A stretch of 64,000 bases of DNA from Rhineura floridana (lineage: Eukaryota; Chordata; Lepidosauria; Squamata; Rhineuridae). The stretch lies in the NCBI RefSeq assembly GCF_030035675.1, contig NC_084492.1, positions 27,553,761-27,617,760 of the forward strand, written 5' to 3'. Positions 1-46,067 of this stretch are shown in pieces. The notes beneath the pieces are model-generated. The model did not search any database and was not told the DNA's origin. It saw only the letters and a program-made list of their open reading frames with translations. Position 1 is the stretch's first letter. Every line of letters begins with the position of its first letter. The translations under genes and the position numbers were made by a program.

Positions 1-623
1 CAAACACTTGTAAGCCTCCTTTGAGTTTACAGAAAAGCATTCTGAAGGTGTCACAGATGCTAGCCAATTGCTGATGTCCCCAGCCAACTTTTGCTCCAAA
101 GTTGCATAGCCATACTTTTTCCTCAATGGAGGAAAAATTACATGTGAACTGGGCTCAACAAGGTAGCTTCCAAATGTGTTGGCCAAGTGCAAATGAGGAC
201 AGAGCTCCTGCACCTTTAATAGTTGTTTGGAAGAGGAAATTTCAACAGGGGTAGCTTGCATGAAATTTCCACTTTTACACAATTTCTAAAGGTGCAGGAG
301 TTCTGTCCTCTTTTGCATTTAATCACCTAAATTGGCCTTTCTGCTTGACAGATTTCCCATCTGTCTTCACCCTAACATGGATAGGTTTTGTCTGTTGTGG
401 GGTTGTTGTACAGCAGTTAGGCAAACCCTGGCTCTGCAACCTCTTCCTTGTTCAATTTCTCACTGTGCCAGCACACTCGTTTTCCCAATCCAAATCCAAA
501 AAATGGCAGCGAATTTGCCCTAATATAACAATAAAAAAGCCATTTACAGCAGCAGTTTGGAAAGTACCTTCTGGTCATTCAATGCTCTGTACGATGATAT
601 TGTCTCTTGAGTACTTTCGGGCA

Positions 624-805
624 AGGGCCATAGCTCAGTGGCACAGCATCTGCTTCACATGCAGAAGGCCCCAGGTTCAATCCCCGGCACCTCCAGACAG
701 TGCTAGGAAAAGCTCATGGTCTGAAACGCTGGAAAGCTACCGCCAATCAAGCTAGATGGACCACTGGTCTGACTTGGCATAAGATAGTTTCCTACGTACC
801 TGTAT
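624..805 (+). mobile_element. tRNA-derived SINE with CR1-like tail
   Basis: It has a tRNA-like head with A box TAGCTCAGTGG and B box GGTTCAATCCC, then a unique body ending GGTCTGACTTGGCATAAG and TTCCTACGT. The same family recurs more than ten times in the window. Confidence 0.85.
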
Positions 806-814
806 AATTGTACT

Positions 815-930
815 CAGAGCATGGAAAAGTTACTTTTTTGAACTACAACTCCCATCAGCCCCAGCCAGCATGGCCACTGGATTGGGCTGATGGGAGCTGT
901 AGTTCAAAAAAGGAACTTTCCCAAGCTCTG
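815..930. mobile_element. 117-bp-class hAT foldback MITE (family A), copy 1
   Basis: It is a near-perfect palindrome beginning CAGAGCATGGAAAAGTTAC and ending CCAAGCTCTG. The 8-bp flanks ATTGTACT (807-814) and ACTGTACT (931-938) agree at 7 of 8 bases, as expected of a hAT target duplication. It sits just after a SINE. Confidence 0.9.
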
Positions 931-1173
931 ACTGTACTTTTTGTATAGGCAAGAAGGCACCTTCTTCCCTGTAAAGTCCTGGCTCTGGCTCTTTGAAGCA
1001 GGAGCCAGAGATGGGGGGGGGAAGGGAAAGTAAGAGGAAGTTCTTGGAAAGGTTGTTTTTGGAAAGGGAATGTTTGATAAGCCTCACGTTATTTTTGTCA
1101 AGCCATGCTCTGCATCAAAGGCAAACGAAGGAAGCGAACAGCTAGATATTATAATGCTGAATGGTGCACTTAC

Positions 1174-35373
<34,200 letters not shown>

Positions 35374-35469
35374 CTTGGAAGGAGAGAAAGAGAGAGACTA
35401 TTACTTTAATGACTTTTTTTAAAAAAGTACAAACTGTTTAACAGTGAAATAGACTGTCTTAGAAGATGG

Positions 35470-35580
35470 TGACTTATAAGATCTGAACAGGGTGGTTTAT
35501 GACAGATGCTACTGGAGGTCACTGATTCATAGGGTCACCATAAGTCATAATCGACTTGAAGGCATATAACAACAACAATA
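35470..35580 (+). mobile_element. BovB LINE 3' end fragment
   Basis: GACAGATGCTACTGGAGG, ATTCATAGGGTCACCATAAG and TCGACTTGAAGGCA, followed by an AAC tail. It lies about 100 bp upstream of ABCC12 exon 1. Confidence 0.85.
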
Positions 35581-35789
35581 AAGAAGATGGTGGACTCTCC
35601 ATTACTATTAAGTAAAGGCTGGATGACCACCTTTCAGGGATGTTACAGTAGTGGGTTCCCTGCATTTTCAGTGTTCAGACTAGATAGTCTTTGAGGTTGT
35701 TTCCAACTTTATTTTTTATTTTATATTATTTTTCAAAAACTTGGTTTTCCTATCGCAGGAACAACACAGGTTTCTGGTATTTATGTATG

Positions 35790-35935
35790 CATTTATTTAT
35801 TTAACAAAATGTATATACTGCCTGATTGTAAAATAAATCTAAGTAGTTTACAATATCAATAACAACAGTTAAAAACAAGTAATTAAAAACCTTTTGGCAA
35901 CAATTAAAACTGCAGCTATGGGCATGGTGAAATAT
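35790..35935 (-). mobile_element. LINE 3' end fragment
   Basis: TGTATATACTGCCTGATTG and CTAAGTAGTTTACAATATC are the complement of the L3-like 3' phrase also seen at 51140-51200 and 59240-59300. Confidence 0.45.
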
Positions 35936-36156
35936 GTCCCCAACTACCAATGCTGATAGCCCATTCATACGAAGGCATTTTAATGTTGGTCATAGAAAGA
36001 GTTGGTTTTCAGCAAGTAAGGCAGGATCCTATGTGGCCAACAGGGCACAGCTAACTGCTAGGCCACAATCCTTTCCTTCAAAAGGAAGTGGAAGGCAGAT
36101 GTGGGATTGCCCTGATGTTCATAGACTGGATGGGGCCCAAAGGTTCTTGGCAGAAT

Positions 36157-36612
36157 TGGGGATGGGGGAGCAATTTGATTCAGTTCACATTTAAAGGTGG
36201 ATCAATTAAGTTTGCACTTTCCAAAACAATATGAGAATCAAAACACAACCATCTTTTGAAATTTACACTTTTCTGAATTTTGCAATGCAGTTCTTCAAGC
36301 AGTATTTACAAAAATGCATACAGTGGGGAAAAGCGTGCTTAAAAATTAATATATTGGTGAAACATAACATTCAAACATGCATTATGCTGGAGGATATTCC
36401 TTGCAAAACAAGTGTGTACATTGGTCAATGTACAAGCAATGTGCACTCAAAAATGCGTTTATTAGGAGAAATTGGCACGAAAATGCTAATTAATTTCCAT
36501 GAGGATTTTTTTAAAAAAGCAAATTGCTGCAGAAATATGGAGAGCTGAATTTAAGAATGGAAAAATGAGAAGCAGAGAGAGAGAGAGAAATGGACAAATC
36601 CTTCCATCCCTA
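36157..36612 (-). mobile_element. ~430-bp AT-rich repeat (family C), bounded copy
   Basis: The terminal repeats are TGGGGATGG and CCATCCCTA. The flanking octamers GGCAGAAT (36149-36156) and GGCAGAGG (36613-36620) match at 6 of 8. It contains four to five degenerate ATGCAT-centred units. Confidence 0.88.
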
Positions 36613-37189
36613 GGCAGAGGCCGCTTACGAGGTGGGACGGATCCACTGCGCTAGCTTCTTGGCCTATATCAATCTACATGCTTAACTCAAGATGCATGTA
36701 CTGATGGTTAATGGGAACTGATGGTTGTTTATTGTTATTATTAGTTGTATTCATATATTATTTCTTTTCCTTTAGTTTATTTTTATACTTGTAATATTTT
36801 TATTTATTTACATTAATTTCAGTAATATTTTTCTTTTCTCCTCCCCATTGTTAAATTTGTAAATAATAATAAAACAATCAATTTTAAAAAATGCTAGCTT
36901 CCCAGCCAGTGGGTCACTAATGCTTACTTGGAGAGGCGGGGCTGTGGGGAGGTCAGCATGGTGCAAACACATTAGCAGGAGCCCAGGATTGGGTCAGCTG
37001 CTGCATTTGCACTGTACCGACACCCCCCATTGCCTCATCCCTCCTAGTAAGCAATAGTGAGCCACCTGCCACTAGCAATGCAGCTCCATCCCACCTGGCA
37101 AGCCACTCCTTGGGATGCTGCACTGCAGGGCCACCAGTGGCCCCTTGGGTGGCCCTTGTTTTCCCCATCTCTCCCATTGTTATTTAACT

Positions 37190-37350
37190 CTTGTCAACTG
37201 TGTTTGAAAATTGTATTGCTTTATTGTATTGCTTTATTGTTTTATTGATGTATTCTTATATTGTATTTTGATATTTGTGTTTTCTGTAAGCCATCTTGAG
37301 GGCCTTCAGCCGAAAGGCGGGGTATAAATAACAACAACAACAACAACAAT
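37190..37350 (+). mobile_element. LINE 3' end with (CAA)n tail
   Basis: TTCTGTAAGCCATCTTGAGG, CCGAAAGGCGGGGTATAAAT, then CAACAACAAC. Confidence 0.65.
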
Positions 37351-37512
37351 TATCTCCGTTTGTGAGATGCGTGTTGTTCCTGTTCCACAGACAGCCAGAC
37401 CTTAGTATGGGAGTCAGCTCAAATGCTACCATTTGAAATGCTGTGTTAGCAGAACAAACAGTGCATCCGATAACAGCTTTAGCACAGAAGTGCCAAAGAG
37501 TCAAGGATCCAT

Positions 37513-38462
37513 TTGGCTAGTGAGAGAGATTCATGGAGGGAGGGTTTGAAGAAAGATTATAGAGCAAAAAATTATGGAGCAAAAAATCTTAATTTCACAT
37601 ATACACTCATGGGGTCTGAACTGGCGGTGACCGACCAGAAGAGAGACCTCGGGGTTGTAGTGGACAGCACGATGAAAATGTCGACCCAGTGTGCGGCAGC
37701 TGTGAAAAAGGCAAATTCCATGCTAGCAATAATTAGGAAAGGTATTGAAAATAAAACAGCCGATATCATAATGCTGTTGTATAAATCTATGGTGCGGCCG
37801 CATTTGGAATACTGTGTACAGTTCTGGTCGCCTCATCTCAAAAAGGATATTATAGAGTTGGAAAAGGTTCAGAAGAGGGCAACCAGAAGGATCAAGGGGA
37901 TGGAGCGACTCCCTTACGAGGAAAGGTTGCAGCATTTGGGGCTTTTTAGTTTAGAGAAAAGGCGGGTCAGAGGAGACATGATAGAAGTGTATAAAATTAT
38001 GCATGGCATTGAGAAAGTGGATAGAGAAAAGTTCTTCTCCCTCTCTCATAATACTAGAACTCGTGGACATTCAAAGAAGCTGAATGTTGGAAGATTCAGG
38101 ACAGACAAAAGGAAGTACTTCTTTACTCAGCGCATAGTTAAACTATGGAATTTGCTCCCACAAGATGCAGTAATGGGCACCAGCTTGGACGGCTTTAAAA
38201 GAAGATTAGACAAATTCATGGAGGACAGGGCTATCAATGGCTACTAGCCATGATGGCTGTGCTCTGCCACCCTAGTCAGGGGCAGCATGCTTCTGAAAAC
38301 CAGTTGCTGGAAGCCTCAGGAGGGGAGAGTGTTCTTGCACTCGGGTCCTGCTTGCGGGCTTCCCCCAGGCACCTGGTTGGCCACTGTGAGAACAGGATGC
38401 TGGACTAGATGGGCCACTGGCCTGATCCAGCAGGCTCTTCTTATGTTCTTATGTTCTTATAA
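37513..38462 (+). mobile_element. Young CR1 LINE 3' portion with open reverse transcriptase C-terminus
   Basis: An uninterrupted 244-codon frame (37513-38247) covers the end of the CR1 ORF2: [60 protein letters not shown] and the GFKRRLDKFMEDRAINGY terminus. The CR1 homology starts near 37562; the codons before it are probably chance. The 3' untranslated region ends in repeats of TTCTTATG at 38437-38462. The element is 5' truncated like most CR1 copies. Confidence 0.95.
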
Positions 38463-38614
38463 GCGATGTGGGAGTTGGATCTCTTTACAAGTTTCATTGG
38501 TAAGGAGGAGTTGCCAGACGCCTTTGAAGTCATTCTTTGTACTGGACTTCACATGTAATGTGTCAGTGCACCTAGCCAGATGACTGGGCAGCTGCTAGCA
38601 TCTAGGGGGCTGGC

Positions 38615-39027
38615 CAGGGCCGGATTAAGCTGAGGAGGGCCCCTAGGCTGATTGGTGTTTGGGGCCCCCTTCTCTTCTGGGCCTCTCCATGATCCGCGAA
38701 AACAGCCACAGGAGGGATTGCAGGACAGGAGCTTCTGAGCCACCTGCCATCCCATCCCATCCCCCCCACTTCACCTACCTTCCTGCTTTTCAGGTTTGCC
38801 ATCAATCAAGATGGCAGCAGAGGCTTCAGCCCCTTAGGGAAACCTCAGCCGCCATCTTGATTGATGGCAAACCGCAAAAAACAGCAGAGAAAAGGTAAGT
38901 GAAGCGGGGGGGTGGCGGGTGGTTCGGAAGCTCTATATTATAATTTTTTTTAGCTTATGCACAGGCCCCCAAGAGCTCCGGGCCCCTAGGCTTCAGTCTA
39001 CTAAGCCTAATGGATAATCCGGCCCTG
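38615..39027. mobile_element. 413-bp non-autonomous hAT transposon, perfect target duplication
   Basis: The ends are CAGGGCCGGATTAA and the inverted ATAATCCGGCCCTG. The octamer GGGCTGGC is exact on both sides (38607-38614, 39028-39035). An internal hairpin has arms GGTTTGCCATCAATCAAGATGG (about 38791-38812) and its complement (about 38851-38875). No transposase frame is present. Confidence 0.96.
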
Positions 39028-39749
39028 GGGCTGGCCCTACCATCAGTGAAGCGTCTGACTCAGGCAGTGGATGCTCTGAAGCAGCAGGAGCAGCCCCTGT
39101 CTATTTCTTCTGAGCCCCCAGCCATTCCCCTCCACATGGTCTCTCCTGGATCCCCTAATCTGGCCTCAGGTGTGGTAGACAGAATGCCATCCTGTCACCA
39201 GTGTTTTCTTTTTAATTAATTAATTTTTATTGAGGTTCCAATGGCAACAAAATTAATACTTAAATATAAACAAAAACCACTGTTAGCATCCTTATGCAAT
39301 CCAGGACTACACAGAAAGGACCAGGAAAAGGAAAAGAAAAATGGGAGAAAATAACAATGCTCAAGAATACAAAAAACTGAAATGCAATGTTTTTCGATTT
39401 TTCTCTTGTAAAAAACTTAATCTGTCCTTTATGTGTTATTTCCCCACAAAATTAATTCTGAAGCATCAGGTACTTTCAAAATCACTCAAATCGTGACATT
39501 CAAAGGCTATATAAATTGCTTATGAAGACATGCACAGCCTTACACATAGCCCATCCCCAGTGCTGAAGCAAGATTCACCTGCTAGCCCAGTAGGCCTCTG
39601 TACATAGAACTGGATGGGTCTCATGATCCTAGAATCCAGCAGCAACCAAGAGACCGAGTCAGGGACCAGATCCTACAGACGCAGGCCCTCCAGAGCCAGA
39701 GCTAAGAAGCCCATGGGTGACTTCCCCTAGGAACAGAGTGTCTCCTAAC

Positions 39750-39866
39750 CAGAGCTTGGAAAAGTTACTTTTTTGAACTACAACTCCCATCAGCCCCAGC
39801 CAGCATGGCCACTGGATTGGGCTGATGGGAGTTGTAGTTCAAAAAAGTAACTTTTCCAAGCTCTGC
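39750..39866. mobile_element. hAT foldback MITE (family A), copy 4
   Basis: 117 bp with intact ends. The octamer CTCCTAAC is exact on both sides (39742-39749, 39867-39874). Confidence 0.98.
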
Positions 39867-40571
39867 TCCTAACCTACCTCGCCAGTCCAACAGTACAGGG
39901 AGTGCACCAAATGAGAAGCCAGGGAGTGCAGGAGTGCCCATTGGCCCTTTAAGAGCTGTAATTCCCACAAAGGGGATGAAGCCTAGGAAAGGCAGACTGG
40001 AGGAGGAGGAGGAGGCCCAAAGGTCTCAGTCCTCCTCTAGTTGCTCACTCTGTGCTTCTGCACCACCCCGTGGGCTCCTCTGCAAAACCAGGACAGAAGG
40101 GAGTGCCATCTTCTCCTTCTCCTCAGGCAGCAATAATGTCTTGGGACCAGCCCTGGATGCCTCCTCAGTGCTGCCCTGCCCAGCTACAAAGCTGCTTCCC
40201 GTTCCCCCATCCACTCTGTCAGAGTTCCTATTTCCTCCGCTCCTTCTCTGCTTGCTGTGTGCAGGGGAAGCCCCGCCTACTTTCCCATCCACCAATAGGG
40301 GATGTTTATAAGATGGAAGGTGGAAATATGGGAGAGGCTGCCCATGGCAACAGGGGACTTGTTGACATGGCAGGGGAGGGGCATGGAAGGGTGCCTCTGC
40401 TGTGGGCCCTCGCAAACCTAGAGCCAGCCTTGCGTGGTGCTCTGGTTTGATGTCACACAGCAAGGCAGCTCAGGAGCTGCAGGACTATGGATAGCTCCAA
40501 GTGAGTTGCTTGCTCTGATAAAGGTCAAGAGCAGGCTGAGCCCTTTTAACCCTCTGCCCCCCCCAGACTCT

Positions 40572-40905
40572 GGCCACATTCACACCATACATTTATTCCA
40601 CTATTATTCCACTTTAAACAGTCATGGCTTCCCCCAAAGAATCCTGGGAAGTGTAGTTTGTGAAGGGTGCTGACAATTGTTTGGAAGCCTCTATTCTCCT
40701 CAGATAGTTACAATTCCTTGAGTGGTTTAACTATCACTCCCTCTTTCCAGGGAACTTTGGGAACTGCAGGTCCACAAGAGGAATTGGGGTCTCCTAACAA
40801 CTCTCAGCGCCCTTCACAAACTACACTTCCCAGGATTCCTTGGGGAAAGCAATGACTGTTTAAAGTGGAATGATAGTGGAATAAATGTACAATGTGAGTG
40901 CAGCC
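40572..40905. mobile_element. Long foldback MITE (family D), best copy
   Basis: 333-bp palindrome with ends GGCCACATTCACACC and AATGTGAGTGCAGCC. Inner arms CCCCCAAAGAATCCTGGGAA and TTCCCAGGATTCCTTGGGG are inverted, with a second inverted pair around the centre. No certain target duplication was seen. Confidence 0.88.
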
Positions 40906-41445
40906 TGTCTCTCTCCCCCAGGCTCCACCCCCTTGTGGTTAACTTTAGGTTCTTAAAGGGACAATCCTCTGGCCTGAAGATGGGCACTCCTCTTCTGTTC
41001 CATAGCCTTGCGCACTCCCTGCACCACTGGAACAGTGAGGTACCATGGGAGGCATTTGGTTCCAGAGGCTCAGGTGAAAGGTGCCCATGAGGGTCCTAAC
41101 TCTGGCCCTACAGGTAGGTCCTAGTGGTACGGGAGGTTCTTCTAGGGGCTCCTATCAGTCACCTTCAGACTCCATGGTCTCCCAGTCTCCAGCAGCAGGC
41201 TTGGAGCCCCAAACCTGCTCTGGCTCCTTGTCCAGCTCGTTAGCTGGAGACTCTGAAGCCTCAGACTCTGACTCTTGATGGCTGCTGGACTCTGGAGTCA
41301 TGGCACCTTGCACATAGCTTGTAGTGACCACTGGTATCACTAATAATAGGTATGGATAAATGAAAAACTGAATATTCTTAGGGCTTGTACCTTAATATCT
41401 GTTCATTGCTGCCCTGGGCTCCTTCTGGGAGGAAGGGCAGAAGAC

Positions 41446-41482
<37 letters not shown>

Positions 41483-41511
41483 GAATGAATGAATGAATGA
41501 ATGAATGAATA
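41446..41511. repeat. (GATT)n / (GAAT)n microsatellite
   Basis: Eight or so GATT units change without a break into eight or so GAAT units. Confidence 0.95.
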
Positions 41512-41569
41512 AAAGATGCCTTGCAGCTGAACATGTGAACTGCCTCCATCATGGGGCAGAAGGGGCACG

Positions 41570-41613
41570 TGTGAGTGAGTGAGTGAGTGAGACAGAGAGA
41601 AAGAAAGAGAGAG
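41570..41613. repeat. (GAGT)n and GA-rich simple repeat
   Basis: Five GAGT units are followed by an irregular AGAGAAAGAAAGAGAGAG tract. Confidence 0.85.
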
Positions 41614-42332
41614 AGGCAATCAGCAGTCAATTCTCCCCTGTAAATGTCTCCCATCTCTGAAATGATTTCCCCTCCAGGTGGGCTCTGAATTAAAAATGAG
41701 TCCATCCAGGGGAAATTGTATAAAGGTGATACAATGACTTGGTGGGCCTTGAAGCTGGTGGGCAGCAGAAAGGTTAAGCACCCCTCCCACAAATGCTTCA
41801 AGCCCATGTATTAGCAGGGAGACCCATTGGAAACCCAGTTTTCCCCCTTGTGATGTCTAGCTTGGCCCTTAGATACAGTGGATTCAGCACTTATCTTTTT
41901 CCTTGCTCTGCCATCTCTCCCACAGGTGACCCTTGACACTCTAAAAAAATATGATGCCCCACCTCTCTCCCCTTGGCTGCTCCATCAGCTCCCTTACACT
42001 TGGAATGAAGCTTTGTCTCTGTCATTCCAATCGGGTCAGCTTCTCCCTCTCCAACTGCCTGGTTCAACGGTCACTCTGAGCCTGTAAGAGAACATTCCAA
42101 GACCAATGCTCTTCCTTCCCACACTGACTAAAGAAATACCACCCCAAACATTCCCTTCATGGGATGGATGAAAAGCCAGAAGAGATACTCTCAGTGTTAT
42201 CCATCAATGCTAAGGGAGCCAATGACTGCATCACAAAAAAGGTCAAAAGTTGGTGCAGATTTGCATAAAATTTGCATATGCTAATTCATGCACACAGGTT
42301 CAAATTAAGCAATAATTACTATAATTTAAATC

Positions 42333-42465
42333 AGGAGTAGCCACTGTGGTGCCCTCCAAATGTTGTTGCACTACAACTCCCATTAGCTAGAGTGGCCAAT
42401 AAGGATGATGGACGTTGCAGTTCACCAACATTTGGAAGGCTGCCATATTGGCTAAACTTGGTTTA
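42333..42465. mobile_element. hAT-like foldback repeat, diverged
   Basis: Inverted halves: CAAATGTTGTTGCACTACA and TGCAGTTCACCAACATTTG, within GGTGCCCTC / GGCTGCC flanks. Confidence 0.65.
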
Positions 42466-42837
42466 AACAGGGGAAAAAATCATTCTCACTCTAATGGGGA
42501 AGACTGTGACCAGGTGAGCTGTGTGCCTGCCAGCACAGTGTGCTGTCCAGGTGCTGAGCAACTCCAAGGCCCCTGCAGGTCTCCTTTCTTAATGGTTCTT
42601 TGACTTTACTTGTACCAGACAACACTTCAAATGGAGAACTCCTTCTAACAGAGATCTGTCCTCCGTTCAACAGAACACATGTCCACCCTGTTCAAGGCTA
42701 CTAATGGTGTTGACAAAACACACATGCAAATCCAGGAGAGGGGGTCCAGTTATTAGAATTGCCTTTAGACAATACCCTGTTTGGGCCAATTCGGTCAGTT
42801 GTTTCTTACTGCCAGGAATCAGTGAGGCTAGAATAGG

Positions 42838-43016
42838 GTACCTTTAGGAAGACAGGATTGTCCATCTAGCTCTGTATTGTCTACACTAACTGGCAGCGGT
42901 TCTCCAAGATTTGAGAGAGGAGTCTCTTTCAGCCCTACATGGAGATGCCGGAGACTGAACCTGGGACCGTCTTCGTGAAAAGCAGATGCTCTACCACTGA
43001 GCTGTGGCCCTTCTCC
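42838..43016 (-). mobile_element. tRNA-derived SINE
   Basis: It has CATCTAGCTCTGTATTGTC, CCCTACATGGAGATGCC and the head CTACCACTGAGCTGTGGCC, on the minus strand. Confidence 0.85.
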
Positions 43017-43075
43017 AAAGACTAAAGTGTTTGCGGCTTTTTCACTTAGAAAAAAGGGAAAGAGGATATGACAGA

Positions 43076-43212
43076 GCAGGGATGAGGAACCTTCTGTGAC
43101 TCTCCACTTGTTGTTGGACTCCAAATTCCATCAGTCCAAACCAGCATGACCGATACTCAGAGAAGACATGAGTTGGAGTCCCACAATATCTAGAGGATCT
43201 TTGCTCCTCTAT
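43076..43212. mobile_element. hAT-like foldback repeat, diverged
   Basis: It has CAGGGATGAGGAACCTTC and the inverted half GAGTCCCACAATATCTAGAG. The right end is eroded. Confidence 0.55.
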
Positions 43213-43534
43213 GTCCCATGAGCTACCAGAATAGCAGCTTGAAGGTTTTTCCCTGCAGCGAAGTATTCTCAGGTTCTGGACTGGTGCTATTTACCCAGGC
43301 TGGTGACTGGGTCCTCCTAGACCCATTCTATTTGGTTTGAGACTTCGCATGAGCACCAGTAGTACAGTGTGTTCCTTTGCTCTGACTTCTGGGTGCATCC
43401 CTTTGGCTCCATCCTGGCTCCCCTCTGACAACCAACTAAGGTTCATGGCTAATACTACCAATGGTGACTGATGCCAATTGGGAATGATAGGGCAGAAGGC
43501 AAGGAGTCCAGAGCCAAGGACAGGCAGAGCCAAC

Positions 43535-43965
43535 TCAATTGATCAGTTTCAGTTTCCCTCAGTTTCTCATTTGTCCTGTCTTAAATTCAATTCTCCACAT
43601 TTCCACACATCTGCATTTTTTTTAAAGGCTTCATGAAATTAATCAGCATTTTAGCGCTAATTTCTCCTAATATACACGTTTTGGTATGCAATTTTGCCTA
43701 ATATGCACTTTTTTTGCAAAGCATATTATTTCCCCTAATATAATGCATTTTTGTATGTTTTTACACCAACATATCCATTACCCTAGTAAATGCATTTTTG
43801 TACACATTATTTGGTTAAGGAACTGCATTGCAAAATCCGGAAAAGTGCAAATTTCAAAGGACACCTGTGTTTCAGTATGCATTGTTTCAGGAAGTGCGGA
43901 TGAAGTAAGTTTGCTTTTAAATGCAAACTGAACTAAATTTCTCTCCTCCTGCACACCTCATTTCC
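43535..43965 (+). mobile_element. ~430-bp AT-rich repeat (family C)
   Basis: From TGATCAGTTTCAGTTTCC to CTGAACTAAATTTCTCTCC, with units such as TAATGCATTTTTGTATG. Confidence 0.8.
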
Positions 43966-44281
43966 CTGTTCTGATCCCAGACAGAACCCTGGTGTCTTTA
44001 ATATGTGTGCAGAATAGAAAATCTCAACCGCTACAGTTTCATACCTCTAACTTAAATATTGTTTCATGCCCCCTCTAGTGTTTAAAACAGGATGTGCTAG
44101 TAGATCTAGTTTCCTTTGGTAAAAGAGGGCTTGAGACCAGCATCAGTCCCTGGAATAATGTAACTTCTGGGACACTGCATGTTTTTATGACAGTGACCAT
44201 TTTTTAACCCACAATGCCCTGGAACTTCCGTTTGGGAAAGCTAAGATGGAGCCATAAACACAGCTACTGCCGATCTAGAGC

Positions 44282-44730
44282 TAGGGATGGAAAGATCTGT
44301 CGATTTCGGTTCTCTCCGTTTCTCATTTTTCCAAGCTTAAATTCAGTTCTCCACATTTCTGCAGCAATTTGCGATTTGTTTTTTTTTAAAAAATCCTCAT
44401 GAAAGTTTTCCAGCATCTTAGCGCAAATTTCTCCTAATAAACACATTTTGTAGGCGGTATTGACTAATGTAGACTTCTTTTCAAGCAATTTCTTGATATA
44501 TAATGCATTTTTTGTGTTATTTTCACTCATATATTAATCTTTATGCACACATTCCCCTACTGTATACATTTTGGAAAACATTGGTTGGCTGGCAAACTGC
44601 ATTGCGAAATTCAAATAAGTGTGAATTTCGAAAGCTGGCTTTGTTTCAGTTTTCATGTTGTTTTAGAAACTGTGAATTTGATAGATTCATCTTGAAATGC
44701 AAACTGAATTGAATTTCTCCCCCATCCCTA
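44282..44730 (+). mobile_element. ~430-bp AT-rich repeat (family C), bounded copy
   Basis: Clear terminal inverted repeats TAGGGATGG and CCATCCCTA. The flanking octamers TCTAGAGC (44274-44281) and CCTGGAGC (44731-44738) match at 6 of 8. This points to a hAT-type origin. Confidence 0.9.
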
Positions 44731-44758
44731 CCTGGAGCAGAGGAGTCCAGCTGATGTC

Positions 44759-44952
44759 ATGTAGGAAGCTGCCTTATACTGAGTCAGACCATTGGTCCAT
44801 CTACCTCAGTACTGTCTACACTGACTGGTAGCAGCTCTCCAGGATTTCAGGCAGGGTTTTCTCCCAGCCTTACCTGGAGATGACAGGGATTGAACCTGGG
44901 ACCTTCTGCAGGCAAGGCTGATCCTCTGCCACTGAGCTACAGCCCTTCCCCT
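44759..44952 (-). mobile_element. tRNA-derived SINE, well preserved
   Basis: Complement of the full family: AGGAAGCTGCCTTATACTG, TCCCAGCCTTACCTGGAG, and the head GCCACTGAGCTACAGCCC. Confidence 0.9.
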
Positions 44953-44984
44953 AGTTTAAGCCACAAAGCCCAGCGGGTGATCTT

Positions 44985-45205
44985 GGGCCATTCACACTCT
45001 CTCAGCCTAACCTACCTCACAGGGTTATTGTGAGGATAAAGTGGAGAGAGGGAGAAGCACATACACCACCTTGAGCTCCTTGGAGGAAATGGGGGGGCAA
45101 TATAAATGCATATTTATGCATTTAATATCATATTAAATTATAATACAATATTAATGCTGTCCTGGGCTCCTACTGGGAGGGAGGGCAGGAAAATAAATAA
45201 ATAAA
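44985..45205 (+). mobile_element. Second SINE family (B2) 3' part and LINE tail
   Basis: CTAACCTACCTCACAGGG, CACCTTGAGCTCCTTGGAGG, and then a separate GCCCTGGGCTCC-type tail with ATAAAT repeats. Confidence 0.65.
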
Positions 45206-45454
45206 TGAAATAATAATAAAAGTTTTAAATGAGGAGGAGGATCTCCTTCAGCGCTGTCCTTCCCTGACCTGCTTGCCAAAAGCTCTTCCAGCCTGGGGGG
45301 GGGGAGGCAGGGCTTATAGCACCATGTAGGTCAGGAAGGTATCACAGGGCCTCTCTTCCCAAACTCCCATATGACCTTTCAGGGGTTGGCGCCCAGTCTC
45401 CCAGAGACTAAAGGTGTCTTTCTAATAATTGTTTATTTACAAGCAGAATCAATG

Positions 45455-45745
45455 AATCATAGAACAGTAGAATTGGAAGGGGCCTCTAAGGCCATCGAGT
45501 CCAACCCCCTGCTCAGTGCAGGAATCCAAGTCAAAGCAAATCCAATAGGTGGCTATCCGGCTGCCTCTTGAATGCCTCCAGTTTTGGAGGGCCCACCACC
45601 TCCCTAGGTCATTGCTTCCATTGTCGGACCATCCTAACAGTTAGGAAGTTTTTCCTGATGTTCAACAGAAATCTGGCTTCTTCCTATAACTTGAGCCCAT
45701 TATTCTGTGTCCAGCACTCTGGGATGATCGAGAAGCGATCCTGAA
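45455..45745 (-). mobile_element. CR1 LINE 3' end
   Basis: Complement of the CR1 3' part: AATCATAGAACAGTAG, AAGGCCATCGAGTCCAACC, CCCACCACCTCCC, ATTATTCTGTGTCC. It is the same subfamily as 11150-12355. Confidence 0.85.
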
Positions 45746-46067
45746 CATAAGAGGAAGCAAGAAGGTACTTAATCCAACGCAGAAGATCCTCTCCAGAGAG
45801 CAAGGTTGGGTACGCCTAAAGGGTGCGTGCACCTCTAATTCTGGCTAACTCCAACTAAAAAAAAACCAAAACAACTTTCCACTTGTTCTCTCTCTGACTC
45901 TTCCAAACAGCTGTGCTTGGGCTGCTCCAGACAAAGTTTATTAAGCATTCATCCTGATTTTCTTGCACAAAGCTTACACAGTATTAGACTTTCCTGGTCT
46001 TTATTGAGCATTCATTATAATTTGTTTACAGTGCAGCTATATAACACTGAGCATTCATCATAAGAAC

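Noticed and set aside
624-700. Possible functional tRNA genes at SINE heads
   Set aside because: A and B boxes are present, but no cloverleaf with paired acceptor stem follows, and each is fused to a SINE body.
345-755. 136-codon plus-strand frame
   Set aside because: Its second half reads through a tRNA-derived SINE, and the first half shows no conserved protein features.
1-1173. Next ABCC12 exon (exon 18)
   Set aside because: No minus-strand stretch with matching phase, splice sites and ABCC12-like residues was seen; the space holds a SINE and a foldback element.
40026-40463. Open frames of 125-145 codons on both strands in GC-rich DNA
   Set aside because: Overlapping frames on both strands, Pro/Ser/Gly-rich, no splice or domain signals; explained by GC content.
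41403-41807. 134-codon minus-strand frame with FIHSFIHS and INQSINQS repeats
   Set aside because: These are translations of the GAAT/GATT and GAGT microsatellites.
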